Shown: positions 1 to 17,155 of the stretch, in pieces
Position numbering within the stretch: position 1 is the first letter of the stretch
Layout of the letters: every line of letters starts with the position of its first letter
The notes under the pieces: model-generated
What the model was told of the DNA's origin: nothing
The model's input: only the letters and a program-made list of their open reading frames with translations
The model's database searches: none
Assembly (NCBI GenBank): GCA_932521025.1
Contig: OW051471.1
Location: forward strand, 62,001-126,000
Reading direction: 5' to 3'
Length of the DNA stretch: 64,000 nt
From: Oscheius onirici
Taxonomy: Eukaryota > Nematoda > Chromadorea > Rhabditida > Rhabditidae
Translations under genes and position numbers: made by a program

Positions 1-171
1 TTTTGGACAGCGAAAGGGGACAGAGAGACACTTTTCGATCAAAAATCGTTTATTATGGAGCGAGATCAAATTTGAGCTGCAAGTAGGTATAAGCGTAGAG
101 AAGTCCCGTTTCTTTGTATATGGGTAGAGGTGAAAATGCCTCTCCAAATAAAAGTGAAGAAAAATTGGCAT

Positions 172-1598
172 TTAGACAGTTGAAAGCGACTGGAATCCAA
201 ACTTGTTGCCCTTCCGTGGCTGATGATAAATATGCTTCCTGACATCAGAGTTGAGAACAGCGTACAGGACCCAGTTTCCTTAAAAACTAGCGTAATATAT
301 TTAAGAGGCATTTCGTACCTGCAGCATTAATATATGGCAGACAATTGGCAAAGAGTCGGCAGTACACATACCTAAAACTGTTCATGAAATGTTGCTCTTT
401 TTTCTCTTACCAATTGGGGGGTCTCTCGTGCATCTCCAGTTCACTTTCAGCACGGAAAAGCTGCATATAATGAGGGATCATTGTAAAGGCCCAAAACGGG
501 GCCCAGCAGATGAAATGGAAGACTGCAATTCTCCAGATAGACTTTCTCATCTCTGCCATATATCTGGGCTCTTTGATGGTCTTGTGCGTCTGGACGGCTA
601 CTGAAACATATCATGTATCCAAATTGTTGGTAAAAGTTCGCACCTTTTCTATTCTTGAACTTTTGTTTCACATGACGAACGAGCATTATGTAGCAGAAGG
701 CCATGATAATGAACGGGATGACGAAGCCGACAATGAATGTGTAGCTGGCGTAAATGTTGAAAGTCAACTCGTCCATGTTCAGTATGCAGACTGTTATGTG
801 CTCCTAAAGAAATTTTTAATTTCAAATTTCTTCTTAGAACTCACCATTCCAGGTACTTCAAATTGGTGATGTGTTATATGAACAAAATGAAGAACTGATG
901 GAGCCACGACGCAGAAAAAGGTGCCCAATGCCAAAGGAATACAGGACATCCATGACTGGAAAGAGTTTCGAAGCCTAAAGATAATGAATATTAAACTTTC
1001 TCACAAATCTTCACCTTGTACAGACGATGAAATACCTCTCCAGACTCATGACTGTCAAGAGTACAACTGAGAAGATTTTTGTCACAATTTCTATCGTCAA
1101 AATTGTGAAGCACATCTGGAATTCAATGTTTTTTTCCACGGAATTGAATGAATCTACAATTTCTCCGAAGATCCACGTGCCATTGTAGTTGTAGCTGGCT
1201 GTGAAGGGAAGAGTCAAAAGAAGAAGAAGGTCAGAACATGCCAGAGAACAAATGTAGATTCGAGAACGTTGTGAGACTGTAAGATGTGCTGCTGATGAGC
1301 TCCAAAGCCTGAAAGTTGGTGATGATAATCTTTCTCTCTGTCTGTCTCTCTGCCCCTCAAACTCTCAAGCCCTCTGTCTCTCTGTCTTTCTGTCTCTCTG
1401 TCCCTCTAAGTCTGAACGCAGCCCTAATCCCCACCTTGCTCTGACCAGCTTATAGATAATCCACAAGTTTCCGGGTGTTCCGATGAAAAAGACGAAAATG
1501 TAGACGATGGTCATAACTCCTTTGAGCATATTCATGTCCGGAGCTTCTTCAGCCCCACTATGCTGGGATCCGTCTGTTTCTGACTCATTTGAATCCAT
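172..1598 (-). CDS. Rhodopsin-like peptide G protein-coupled receptor
   Basis: Seven exons join in frame (about 1598-1435, 1308-1015, 974-845, 803-644, 600-411, 371-319, 278-172) into about 365 residues with a TAA stop. Visible landmarks are GTPGNLW in TM1, SLACSDLLLLLTLPF in TM2, SLERYFIVC at the end of TM3 (ERY in place of DRY), a TM5 rich in aromatic residues, FHFICWAPFWAF in TM6 (CWxP) and LPYINAAGNWVLYAVLN in TM7, where the usual NPxxY proline is Trp. A short acidic N-terminus with no signal peptide precedes TM1, which is normal for this class. The layout matches neuropeptide receptors of the somatostatin/allatostatin-C/opioid-like branch, acting at the plasma membrane of neurons or muscle through G proteins. 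The ligand cannot be read from sequence. Intron 1 carries a CTCTGT-rich tract. The start is the only ATG giving an uninterrupted N-terminus before TM1. Confidence 0.88.
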
Positions 1599-4426
1599 CT
1601 AAAAGTATTTTGTTTGCAGTCACAAAAGGCAATTTCAGAGAGCAAGAATCTGAACAAAGAAGGCTTGTGAGCAAATGTTTACCACCCAGGTTCTTCAAAT
1701 GTTTTCTTCTAACTCGGGATTTTAGAAGATTAAATATTATGAGGTAGTATAGGGGAGAAATGACATATGATTAGTATAAGAGGGATAGTCATGTGGAATA
1801 ATGGGAAAAGCGTAAACTGGACAGAATAGGATGAGGTTTCCTGGTTCTGCAAGTGTTTTCAGTCACTCTTCTCCGAATAGACGTAAAAAGTTCAGAAACG
1901 AACACCTAAAAATCTTCGCCTCCCCCTAACCTCGGCTCCGAAATTCGAGCTAAACAGCTCCGAGAGTAACCGTCCTTCTCACATCTCTCAAATCACACGT
2001 GACGATAAAATTCTGACTCAAAATGTGTGTGAGAGAGAAACCCCTCCAAAAGCCCTCCAAAAGCAAGAACAACGATCAAATTCATAGAGACCAGTGGAAA
2101 CGTTTTCCCACCTGTTCCTATTTGCGGGTAAGACAAAGAAAGCATTGAATGGCACCGGGGCGACGACGGAAATATTAGGTTTCAGGTGAGAGTGTCCAAG
2201 AGTTGGCCAATTTGAGGAAGTTTTGATATGAAAGTTTTATAACATGTGGGAGGTTCGCTTCTTGAGAAGTGTATGAGTTTATGGAAGTGGAAAATTAACT
2301 GAATGGATAGAAAGATGTATGGAAAAGACGCGTGGACTAAGGATATTTATAGCTTTTGTGTACTGTAAACATGAAATGTTAGACGATAAAACAAAAGGGC
2401 AGGGAGATAGAAATTGTTTGCTCCAGAAAGAAAAGCTTTGGTCCTTCAAATGTGTGAGAGTTCTCACCCGTATACAAAAGTTATGAACCTCAACTTGTAG
2501 TCTCAATGACCTGGTGTACTTCTCTCTCGACCGACATTCAGAGAATTCTCCCTTGCGTGACTAACTCTTACTCGTCAGCAAAACATATTAAAACAAGAAA
2601 AAATGTAGGGTCTGGGTTCGTCAAAAATGATGTGGGTCCAGGTCAATTGGATCTATTGAAAAAAGGGATTGAGAATCAGAAGGATTTCCAGCAAACTGGG
2701 CTTATTTTCGCATAACTTCTATCTGTGGGCAGAAACTTTCTGGGGCTTCCCGAGGAAGTGGAGCAAAACTTCTGACGTTCTGTTATAAATTTACTAATTG
2801 TGCGGGGGACTAAAATAGGCAATGATGTTCAAAAAAGCAGCTGCTTCTTTATACCGATTCAGCATTTTATTAAACGTGTTTTTTAAGTTTATGAGACAAA
2901 GATGGACAGCTTATGGTCTATCTTTTGATCATGACTGGCCTCCTTTTTTTGTGTATTCGTACTGTTTCAGACCGCAAACTCGTAAAGTCGACATAAAGAT
3001 CGAACAACTCGCTCTAAACATGGTTCCTGTAAAGAAATACTGGTGTCCTCGATGTTTTGTTCGTGATCTTCTCATAGAAACCTTGAGCACTTTCATTATT
3101 CTCACCGTGTGAGGCATAAGATTACACAGCTTTCTCTCCGTGATAACAAAGACTAAAATTGAGTCAATAGCAGCAAAGATTAGAAAGGCCAATTGAGAAG
3201 GAAACCCCGGTTAAAATTGACCAAAACATAAGCAACGAAGACTGGTTTTTGACCAATTCTCCTCTACCCATCAGGCTGCGACAGAAAATCCGCTTTTAGC
3301 TAATTGACCTCGTGTCTCCTTCTTTCCCCATTCAAGCTCATTAGATAAACAAGAGTGTACCGTCAAATCCTTTTGTTTTTCGAACGACAAATTGTGGAAG
3401 TCGTTTGAACAAAGGGTGAAAACAAGACTTTTCCCACAGTTGAAGAGGGCTCTACTCTTTCCAATTCTCGGGGGCTCTCCGAAAAAGGGGAATAAATTTA
3501 CGGTTCAGACTATGAACACCAGGCAAGGTGCCAGGCAGTCAACTGGTAATTGTAGGAGAGAGAAATATCAGGGTTCTGGAGGTATGTTCTCTACTTGTAG
3601 TGCAAGCTATGATTTGGTCTAAATCAAAGAATGAGGTCAGTTCTAAATCTGGTTCGAGGAACGTTGATTTGACTTTAAAAATTGGAGACACGGACAAGGT
3701 TGAGGAGTACAGTACGTCTCGCAGATTGTACTGTAAAAGGAAAACTGGTTAAAATACTGACAAAATAGCTCTCAAAGGTTAGAGGACTGGTGCTGTTGGA
3801 ACCGACCGAAGAAAACTACAGTAACCCGTCAGTTGACTTTTTAAAAAAAATCACTAGCGAGATGCGTTCCGGAACGCCGAAGAGAACTTTCAGATGTTAT
3901 CAGAATGAGAAAGATGTTCTCTCCTGGAAGCAAGCACCCACTAAATCCTCCTGTAACCTAAGAGAACATGGTTGTAAACCAGAGAATAAGCGTAGGCGGA
4001 GTTGGATTAACTGATGGCTCTCAGCACTAAGACTGTCAAATGTGCTCTCGATTAAACCAAACAGCAGCCAGCAAACAGATGAAGGCCGCGTGATTGTGAG
4101 GGTAACGACGAGGCGACGACGGATTGGCCGGAAATTTGAAACAGACCTTGGGGTCAGTGCTGTCGAAAAGTCCTTTTTCTTACTTACTCGATATTTCGTC
4201 ATGAAAACGAATACAGGTGCTTTTTTCCAGAACAATTAGTGCTGACAAAAGGCGTGGAAAAATGGAAAGAAAAAAAGACGTTGAATCTGTTTAATTGCCT
4301 CTCATCTAATTAGTCGCAACTAATAGTGATGAGCGAGAACACAGATTGAATTCATCCGAAGCAATCAGACTGGATGCATTCATCAGAAGAAAAGATTGTA
4401 GGAACAGGAAGTGGTGTGGGAGAGAA

Positions 4427-4435
4427 CATATAAAG
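4427..4435 (+). promoter_or_regulatory. Possible TATA box of an unidentified transcript
   Basis: A CATATAAAG motif is followed about 45 bases later by AACGAAGTAAGTAA, which looks like a short 5' exon end with a splice donor. No downstream coding exon was found, so this may be a non-coding transcript or chance. Confidence 0.15.
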
Positions 4436-4504
4436 GTTTTTGAACTGCCGGCTGAAACTGTCGGCTAGCGAACAACGAAGTAAGTAAAGCTACGAAAAAC
4501 AAGT

Positions 4505-4562
4505 TCTCTAGACTCTCTAGACTTTTCTCGAGATTTTTCTAGAGTGCTTTCTAGACTTTTCT
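4505..4562. repeat. Short degenerate TCTAGA(CTTTT) tandem tract
   Basis: Several copies of TCTAGAC or TCTAGAG, each followed by a T-rich spacer, occur within about 60 bases. This may be a decayed minisatellite. The alternating TTC/GAA character also faintly resembles heat-shock elements. Confidence 0.4.
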
Positions 4563-7500
4563 GTGTCTATTTTCTATTTTCTTGTCTATTTTCTGGATCT
4601 ATATTTATTACCTGATTAACACTCGTTTTTTTAGAGGACGAAAGTCTGACAGCTGATTATCAAAACACCTGTACAATCTATAAGAACGTTACTGTTTGAA
4701 TAAAAATGGTAGTTGCAATTTCACTTGCTGGCAATAGATTAAAAAGACAGATCACTTCTAACATTTGACCGTAAGTTTATTCAAAATATAACCTGTGAAA
4801 AGAATCGAGGAAAAGTTTGGTGAAGAATCTGTACACTCTACTTCGTGTCCTGTTATTTTGGATCAAAGAAATTTCTCAATCGAGGAACCTGTTACAACAT
4901 TGTGGTTCCTTCTCTTTGCGTTTATAAATTATGCGCAATGACCATTTGGCTCTTTGCCGGGAGGGGAAGAAACAAGCTCAATTGTTCCTCAGTAAAATGC
5001 GCAAACGGGGAAACGAATGGCAAATCCTTCACGAGATATTTACAAAACAGACGACGCAGATCAGAGATCTCAGACTCTGCAAAACTATCTGTTGGTTTTC
5101 GCGCGTACGAGCACTCAAATAGATATAGTATTACCAGGAGATGGTGGAGAAAAACTTGAAGACCGAAAGACCAGGAGAAAAAGTTTAGGAAAAAAAAGTG
5201 GAGACGAGACGATACAGGAAGGATTGTTGACCGATGACGGGCGAATAGAGAGAATGAAGAGAAAGATCTCTTGAAGTGGATGAACCGGGTAAAGGAGCCT
5301 TCCAATTGTTCCCAGACCGAGAGTCAGACGAGAACAAACCACGCCCGCCTTTTTGCCAAAGGGATGGGCTTATGGTTCTGGCGGGACTGAGAAATTGGGA
5401 GAATGGGCTATGGGAGAGAATGAAACAGGAAGGAAAAGAGAAGTGAGTTTTGCAGATTATAACATTTTTTAATGTTTTTCTCAGCAAATATTGAGAACAA
5501 AACAGTTCCTTTTTTCGATGAGGTAAAAGTTGTGCGATTATTCTAGAACTTTCCTACAGTCCCGTCAGCTCAGTCTTTTTCTATGTTCAGACAGCTGGAA
5601 AATCTCAAAAATTACCACTATGCTATAGCATCCAATGGGCATGTCACTACGCAACATCACAAAAAGTGTGGCATGTGTGCAAACGGCTCGGGATACTGGA
5701 AACGGAACAGGAATAGAAGGTCTGGCTTGTTGAATGGTTAAAAAATTGAGAAGACAGACGGAGTAATCAGTAGAAGAAGTAGACTGATTGGGCTACAAAA
5801 TGGCGTGTGTTCGGAAAGACTGATCATTCGGAACATGGGTTCGAGGAGTATGAGGTCGGAGAATTAGGACATTATATGAGAAAATTTTGCAGAACGTTTT
5901 AGGAAGGGGAAGGACTGACTTCATCCGTTTGTCACAAAAATAGGTCTTCCCTAGAAAAGATTGTTTTTTTTAAACTTTTCAAAAATAGGTTCTTTGACCT
6001 CTTTAGGGAAGGAGGAAATTGGAAAGACTCTGGTGATTCGCAGACCAAGATCGGGCTAAAAACGAAAGTCCAGCAAAACTGATGGCTTGATGAATTTCCT
6101 TCTAAAGACAATAGTTTTAGACCAAGAAATGAAATTACACGGAAATCTATGACGTATAAATCTCGCGCTTTTCGGGATAAATGTGGATATCGGAAGATGA
6201 CAACCCCCGTTGAAAAAAATGATTCCTAGTCTGTATTCGGAGACGAACTATACCTATCGGCCGATATTGTTCGGTCGTTCCAAACTCCAAACTCTCTGGC
6301 TCTGTCTCTCGTCACAAGAAAAGTGGAAAAACAGAAATTGACGATCCTACTAAACGAAGATCACCTTGTCACCTCATCATCAGTGGGAAGAAGTCATTGA
6401 ACAGAGGAACGATTTGCACAATTAGAAGAAATGAAGATGCTTGGAAAGGATCAAAGGCGTCTCTTCTCCATGAATATCAAAGCTGTAACATCGAGGGCGG
6501 CTCAGAAATATGTTCTGGAGCTCGTTGAGCCGGCAAATGTTATTGAACTTTTATCTTGAGAGTTGAGAATCCTCGTCGGCTATTCTCATTGAAATAGACC
6601 AGGCGGAAAAAAGACAAAGATTAATTTTTGGACGAGTGACGTCTTCTAACAAATAGGATCCTCCTGACAGGCGAGAAGACCTTTAAATAATGGAGAACGA
6701 GATGCAGCGACGTTCGGGGCAAAATTTTAGAGATGAGGGATCTCCAGGCTTGATCGGAAGATATTTCTGAAAGTTTTCTTCCCATCATCTCTCCATGTTC
6801 TCACTGCCCAGAAAAGGAACATGCTCCCGCTGTTGACCGCTCTGTTCTCGGCGAGAAGAAGAGCAAATAGGGAGATGCGCGCGAGAAAAACGCTGTCCTA
6901 GACGATGCTCGGGAGCGCGCCAGAAATTGGAAACCGGCAGATGGACCGGACGGAGGCCTTTTCTTTTGGGAGCAACAGACAGACAGCCTTTCCATCAACA
7001 CTGAAAGAGACGGAGCCTAAAGTGCAAAGTGTGAAGTGTTGTTTGATCACTGAAGAAAAGTGGGTATAAATCTTTTGCCAAATCTTCATCTTGCATACTT
7101 CTCGTTACGCAACTTTGCGTACCAAAAATGCAGTACAAATTCGAATAAAATGGCTTGTCCGCGCGTACGCAACATCGCGTCAAAAAAGTACGTAAGGTTC
7201 GGCACGCGCTATAGTCCTTTTATCCCTCTGGCTCTCGGTCTGTCCCATTTTCTTACTTTTCCTTCCCTCAACCCAGTTCAAAAAACTTTCCTCGACCTTG
7301 AACAAAGACCCAGCTTGTGGCTTTGATCTCTTCCTCTTTTCTCTCGCCCTGTCTTTTGCCTCTGCCATTGTGACTCACTTTCGCCCCACGTTAAATTCCT
7401 GTCCGGGTTTGTGCCTCCGGCAGACCACGCCCCGCAGCCAAGCCCGTCGTTCTCGACTCTCCCGCTCTTCTGTCCCGCTTCGGTTTTCAGTGGCGGACCA

Positions 7501-7620
7501 ATCTCTGAAGTGTCTTTCATTCAAAAAATTCGATTTTTCACTTCTCTCCCCTAACGGAGAATTTTCACCAACATTACGGGCAGGAGAAGAAGAACTGGAA
7601 CTGTAGAAAATGCGGATAGA

Positions 7621-10236
7621 ATGAAGAAGCTTTCAACATGGATTTCACTATTTATTCTCAATTTTTGCATGAGTAAGTGCTTTGACAAAAAAGCAGTATC
7701 AAGAGACAGCTATACCAGTCAGATCTAAAGATTCGCTTGCACAAACAGACAAACAGAAGCAGCTGGCTAATCACTGCGATTAGCATGGTTGTAAATACAG
7801 AAGCTGTTAAATTTCGACGTTGTCTGCCATAATAACTAAATATTTTCAGTGCTTGCCACAGCATCGGATTTACCGAAACCATCAGCTTTTTTAACAGAGG
7901 AGGATTTTCTTCGACCGCTTGATGGTGAGTCTTTTTATCTCTCTGTCCTCTGAACGGTTCATTCCATGCCCACCAGTAAGAACAAAACACGTTGTTGTTC
8001 CCGCCAAAGTCAACGAGAGTGTCCACTCTCGGTGTCCATATCATTGGCGCTTTTCGAGTGTCCTCACAGTCGTCCGGTCCGCCGCTTCCGCGTTGTCGAG
8101 CAGCTTGAACCGGAAAACCGGCACTTTTGGCCGTTTGCAGACTCGCGCAGAGCCCTCGGCATCGCTGCTGAGACAAATGTTGCAAAGCACAAAAGGTCAA
8201 GAATGTCTTTCAGATGATGCCACAATACTCACCGAGACTGACTTTGAAAATGGCGCCAGTTTGGGAAACGACAGCTCGGCGGCCTCTGTAGTCTTGTCCC
8301 ATCAACATTGGAGCCGAGGAGACATCCGGGGAAAGGCTGCCTGGAGATTGGTACTTTTTTCGTTTTATGAACTCTTCCGGTTCCCGTTGAATGTTGCGTC
8401 GCTGCCTTCCTCCCTGAGCCGATTTGCTTTATTTTGGGGCCGCGGGACAAAAACCGATATCAAAATAGAACTGGTTTGTTGTGGGATTTGGTATCTCTGG
8501 GTGGAGAGGGAAAGTAGTTCTGACAACAAACAGCAGAGGGTTGAACATTTACCTTATCCTACCATTAATCTCTAAGAGACCCTAACCTTCTCTAAAACGG
8601 GCAAATGAGCAGTGTTTTTCTCCATCAATTAGAAAAAAGCCAAGAAAAAGTCCTTTTCTACTCAAAAAACGAGATATTCTTCTAATGGAGTTTCCAAGGT
8701 ACTCAATCTCTAAAACTGGTTCTCAAATCCGAACCATTTTACTACTCTCGTTCTTTTTTGCGGACTAATTGTGTCCGACCTGTACATAATCCTCATCTGC
8801 CGAGAGTCTATCCTCTCCGCGGTTATTGCATAACCAACTGGTTCCATAGGCACCGGTCCCCTTTTGTCAATGATACCTATACAATTGACAGAGGAATATT
8901 TGCAGAAAACCAAAAGAAACGGGACAAGAAGAAACGGAGTGATTAGTGGAGTCAAGAAGTGGCCGAATGGAAGAATACCGTATGTGATCAGTTCGCAGTA
9001 TAATGATCGGGAGAGAGCCGTCTTGGCCAGAAGTTTTCAGGTAAAACTAGGAATGAACTTTATGATAAAGTTATTCAGGAATATCATAGGAGAACTTGTA
9101 TAAGGTTTGAACCGAGAACCGCATTTGATACAGACTATTTGTATATTGGAAAGATTGACGGGTGAGTGAGACAGAGAGACAGAAACCGTAATTATGGTTT
9201 GTTCAAAAAAAGAAAGCTCGACCGTAATTCGCTGCGAAACCGGAATAACAACAGAAAACTTTGCTGAGTATCCTATGTTTCCATGTTATAAGGGTCTCGC
9301 GCGGAAACAAATGGGTTACGGTCGAGCTCTCTTTTTTTTAACAAACCATACTTGACATTCAGCTGCTATTCTGATGTTGGTCGTGCTGGAGGCCGTCAAG
9401 AGCTTTCACTAGACGACGGATGCATGCAGGTGACCACATTTCGTCTGACAGAACAATTCACTTACAGTACGACACAGCAATCCACGAACTGATGCATTCT
9501 GTTGGTTTCTACCATGAACACGAGAGATGGGATCGTGATCAGCACATCAGCGTCTTGTGGCATAACATTGACAGAGGTTTTTCTAATTACCTTTTCACTG
9601 TTATGCACCAGACTCAGAAGCTTATGATCAATTTGGAAAAGTCGATCTTTCCGAGAGCAGCTACTACGGACAGGCTTATGACTACTACTCGATCATGCAT
9701 TACGACAGCTTGGCATTTTCGAAAAACGGCTTTGAGACGATGATAGCCAAGAGACCTGAAATGACGTCGGTTATTGGGGCGGCAATTGACTTTAGTCCCG
9801 TAAATTTTTCGTTATTTTTTTTCTGAACATGTATTCAGGTCGACGTTTTGAAAATGAACCTGATGTACCAGTGTGGGGACCAGGGAGGACCACAAGCCGT
9901 CCTGGGATCAAATTTGGGAGTCAAGCCAATTATTTTGCCACAGGCACAGGCTGTCATCTCAAATCCGTCTCCCGTTGTCGTTGTGAATAATGTCGAAGAT
10001 GGTGAGTAAATTATTATTTGTCTCAAATAATGAAACCGAGTTGACCACAAAAAAAACCCCTTTTAGACTGCCGTGACCGCACGAATCTCTGCTGGCGATG
10101 GCTGGATCGCTGTCGTTCCTTCTTCTTCGAAAAGATCATGAAAGAGTTCTGTGCCCAGAGTTGTGGCTACTGTACTCCGAGATCCGTGGTAGCCAAAACC
10201 CAACCGGACGGCTTGTCCTACCTTACACTTGGCTAA
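7621..10236 (+). CDS. Astacin family zinc metalloprotease with C-terminal ShKT domain (NAS type)
   Basis: A secreted endopeptidase. The ATG at 7621 opens a clear signal peptide (MKKLSTWISLFILNFCM) that ends at a GTAAGT donor. Later exons give a propeptide, then the mature catalytic domain from about KKWPNGRIPYVIS (8940 on), a cysteine segment ending in DDGCMQ (9360-9430), the zinc site HELMHSVGFYHEHERWDRD (HExxHxxGFxHE) near 9486-9540, and the Met-turn SIMHY near 9700. A linker leads to a six-cysteine ShKT domain (10068-10180), then TAA. Metal ligands and the catalytic Glu are intact. C. elegans relatives are the nas genes that carry ShK/SXC tails, used in digestion, moulting or hatching; which one this matches is not clear. 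The join between the propeptide exon near 8350 and the exon starting near 8850 does not resolve in phase, so a small exon may be missing between them. The intron at 9163-9360 holds a small TA-flanked MITE. Confidence 0.9.
9195..9348. mobile_element. 154-bp MITE with about 34-bp inverted termini and TA target duplication
   Basis: The left end begins TGGTTTGTTCAAAAAAAG and continues to a CGACCGTAA block; the right end is its inverted copy with a few mismatches. TA flanks both sides. TA duplications and short size fit a non-autonomous Tc1/mariner-type element. It lies wholly inside an intron of the astacin gene. Confidence 0.7.
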
Positions 10237-10755
10237 ATTTAATGACTGCTTTTCCCTCGGATGACAAAGTACTGGTAATAAATATTCACAGAAATATTCT
10301 TTATGATCACTTTACAAACACGGGAAAAAGTTTTTGGGGAAAGGGGAGAGATAACAAGTAGAAAGAGATAAATTTATATTCATTCAATAGGTGAAAATGG
10401 TGAAGAAGAAAAATCGTCGTCTTTCGATAAGAATCAAAGAGAGAAAAATGTTAGGTGACGTTTGTGCTTGTGCTTTTTTGAAGACATGGAACTTTCGGCG
10501 AGCGCAAAGTTATGGAGAAAAGACAATAAAAAATGGCTATATTTGAAGGGAAGAAAACTGGAAAAGAATCTCTAGCTGCTGAAGGAGAGAGACGCGAGTA
10601 CACCGGAACGAGAAAAAAAAATGTGAAGAAGGGGGGGATTGGCTTTGCTTCCGTTTCATAAAGATAAGCTGGTATGAGCGAGAGATAAATATATATTATA
10701 TGTATATTAAAGAGAAGGAAAGGGGGAGAAAATGAAAGGAATATCGGGAAAAGGA
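10237..10755. other. Intergenic stretch between convergent astacin and calcineurin genes
   Basis: About 520 bases, A-rich and G-rich on the plus strand, without open frames. It should contain the 3' ends of both convergent genes. No clear AATAAA could be assigned to either with confidence. Confidence 0.5.
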
Positions 10756-15541
<4,786 letters not shown>

Positions 15542-16009
15542 TTAACTGACGCCCTTTATAGTTCTCCTTGTTCTCTCCTGACTCGTCTGACTTTAGGCTT
15601 GCTCTTGTATTTACCCGTAGAGGCTCACCAGCTTCTCACTTCATTCAAAGGATTCTTTCTGGCCTCTCTGTACAAAAAAAACTTGTATATATCCGGATAA
15701 AAAGAGGAAGAAGAGATGGATGGAAAGAAGCCATAGAGATAGATAGAAGCCATTAATCGGCAGAGGGAGTATCTCCCTCTCTCGGCCTCTCAATCGAAGC
15801 CACCTGCGCCGGAGCCACCGAAATCTGTTTCGCGACACGAGGAAGGATTCGATTGTAACATTGAGGAAAGCAGTAGGGAATCAAGAAGAAAAATTATGGT
15901 TATGGACTAGAGAATAGTTCTGAAGAGAAAGGACAGAAAAATAGAAAAAAAATTTGGTTTGAGAGGCTGTTCTGATAGAGAGATTCTGGTCTATTGGTAC
16001 GACGTTTTT

Positions 16010-16260
16010 TGGGTCATGAACTCACCAGTCTTCAGGATCAAAATAATCTGTTTCTCCGTCTGAATTTAGGAATGATAATATTAGCGGGGACAAAAAAAAC
16101 GGTTCCTCCTCCCAAAAGACGAGTTTTTCAAAACTTTTTGCTCAAAAACGCCTTCTTTTGCTATTTTGATTTCGACCATAAAAAGTCAAAAAACCACAAA
16201 ATTAGGGCCCAGCTTTGTATTTCGGTGGATACGGAGACCTCTTTCTGCAAGTGTTGGAGG
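16010..16260 (+). repeat. Dispersed repeat, partner of the copy at 53645-54185
   Basis: Two blocks match the second copy in the same order: one around AATAATCTGTTTCTC (16042) and one around TTTGTATTTCGGTGGATACG (16213). The spacing differs because the other copy holds an inserted MITE. No coding capacity is seen. Confidence 0.5.
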
Positions 16261-16960
16261 AAAGTGCGGTACCCATTGACTCTGGTGAGTAGGTCACAAA
16301 TGGTCTGGCAGAAAACAGGTGTGGGGAAACTATACTGCGTTTCTTACTTGACTTTTGTCAGTTTCTGAACTCTTTTTGGTGCCAGGTGCTGGTACCGTTG
16401 AAACTTACCGCCAGTCACGATAGAAACTATGAATTGAAGGAAAGAACAACAAGCTATTGGCCGCAAATAGTCGAGAGTATAGAGCTGAGAGAATATTAAT
16501 CAAAACAGAAGCACCTGCTGATAAGACCATGTGAGAGAGCGGGTGTCCCTGACTGCCCGGATTAGCATGGCTACGCGCCAGGGGATTCTTTGTAATTAGG
16601 AAGAGGGAGGCAGGATTAGGCTGTGAATTTCATAATAACCCACATACTTTACTCGCTTTGATTTCAATCAAAGAATAGGAAAGTCCGAATAAGAAGGAAA
16701 ATGATGTTTTCAAATGGAAAGTAATCAAAACCATAGAAAACTCAAAAGTTCCACTATTAAAATGTTTTTGATAGAAAAAAAATAGAGTGCAAATCTAACA
16801 ATCTATGATCTTTCGAGAGACTTCGCCGTCACCAAATGAAGGAAAATAAAGACTAGGTATTTTTAGAGAACGAGAAAGAGAAAAAATTGAGAAAAAGTAA
16901 TTTAATTGGAAACGAAAACAAGAGTCTAATTGTAATCTTCGAGGAGAGGTGACTGAAACC

Positions 16961-17155
16961 ATGAAATTTATAAAAAGTTCTATTCCTGTGTTCCTGCTAT
17001 GTCTAGTTGAACTATTCCACGATGAATCCGAAATTGGTATGAGTCGTATTGAGCGACTGTCTAGGTTCGGAAAAGTACAGCAAGATTTGTTGATTTTAAG
17101 CATCTCTGAGCTAAAACCCGTGGAAACTGCTTCAGATTATTCGAGGTATTATTGA
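16961..17155 (+). CDS. Possible small secreted peptide (about 64 residues)
   Basis: An ATG opens MKFIKSSIPVFLLCLVELFH, a plausible signal peptide, followed by about 44 polar residues and a TGA at 17153. No homologue is recognised and no cysteine framework is present. It could equally be the first exon of something else, since GTATGAG follows the codon for Ile-Gly, or a chance frame. Confidence 0.2.
   Translation: MKFIKSSIPVFLLCLVELFHDESEIGMSRIERLSRFGKVQQDLLILSISELKPVETASDYSRYY

Larger units (their letters stand above)
1599..7620. other. 6-kb gene-poor intergenic stretch
   Basis: I see no convincing exon chain here. Open frames such as the minus one at 2929-3192 and the plus one at 5017-5274 lack recognisable domains and show no consistent splice partners. 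The stretch separates the divergent GPCR and astacin genes, so it probably holds promoter and enhancer sequence for both. Only a TCTAGA-rich tract and a TATA-like site stand out. Confidence 0.5.

Noticed and set aside
2929-3192. Minus frame with a hydrophobic start and basic residues
   Set aside because: No homology, no reliable splice partner and no start context; composition fits chance.
5017-5274. Plus frame of 85 codons starting MANPSRDIY
   Set aside because: Charged, low-complexity end, no domain, no neighbouring exons in phase.
7658-8200. 180-codon minus-strand open frame across the astacin introns
   Set aside because: It overlaps true astacin exons antisense, has no domain, and reads through splice signals of the plus-strand gene.
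15609-15632. TACCCGTAG match to the seed of the miR-51/miR-100 family
   Set aside because: Similarity stops after about nine bases and no hairpin with a matching passenger strand is present.
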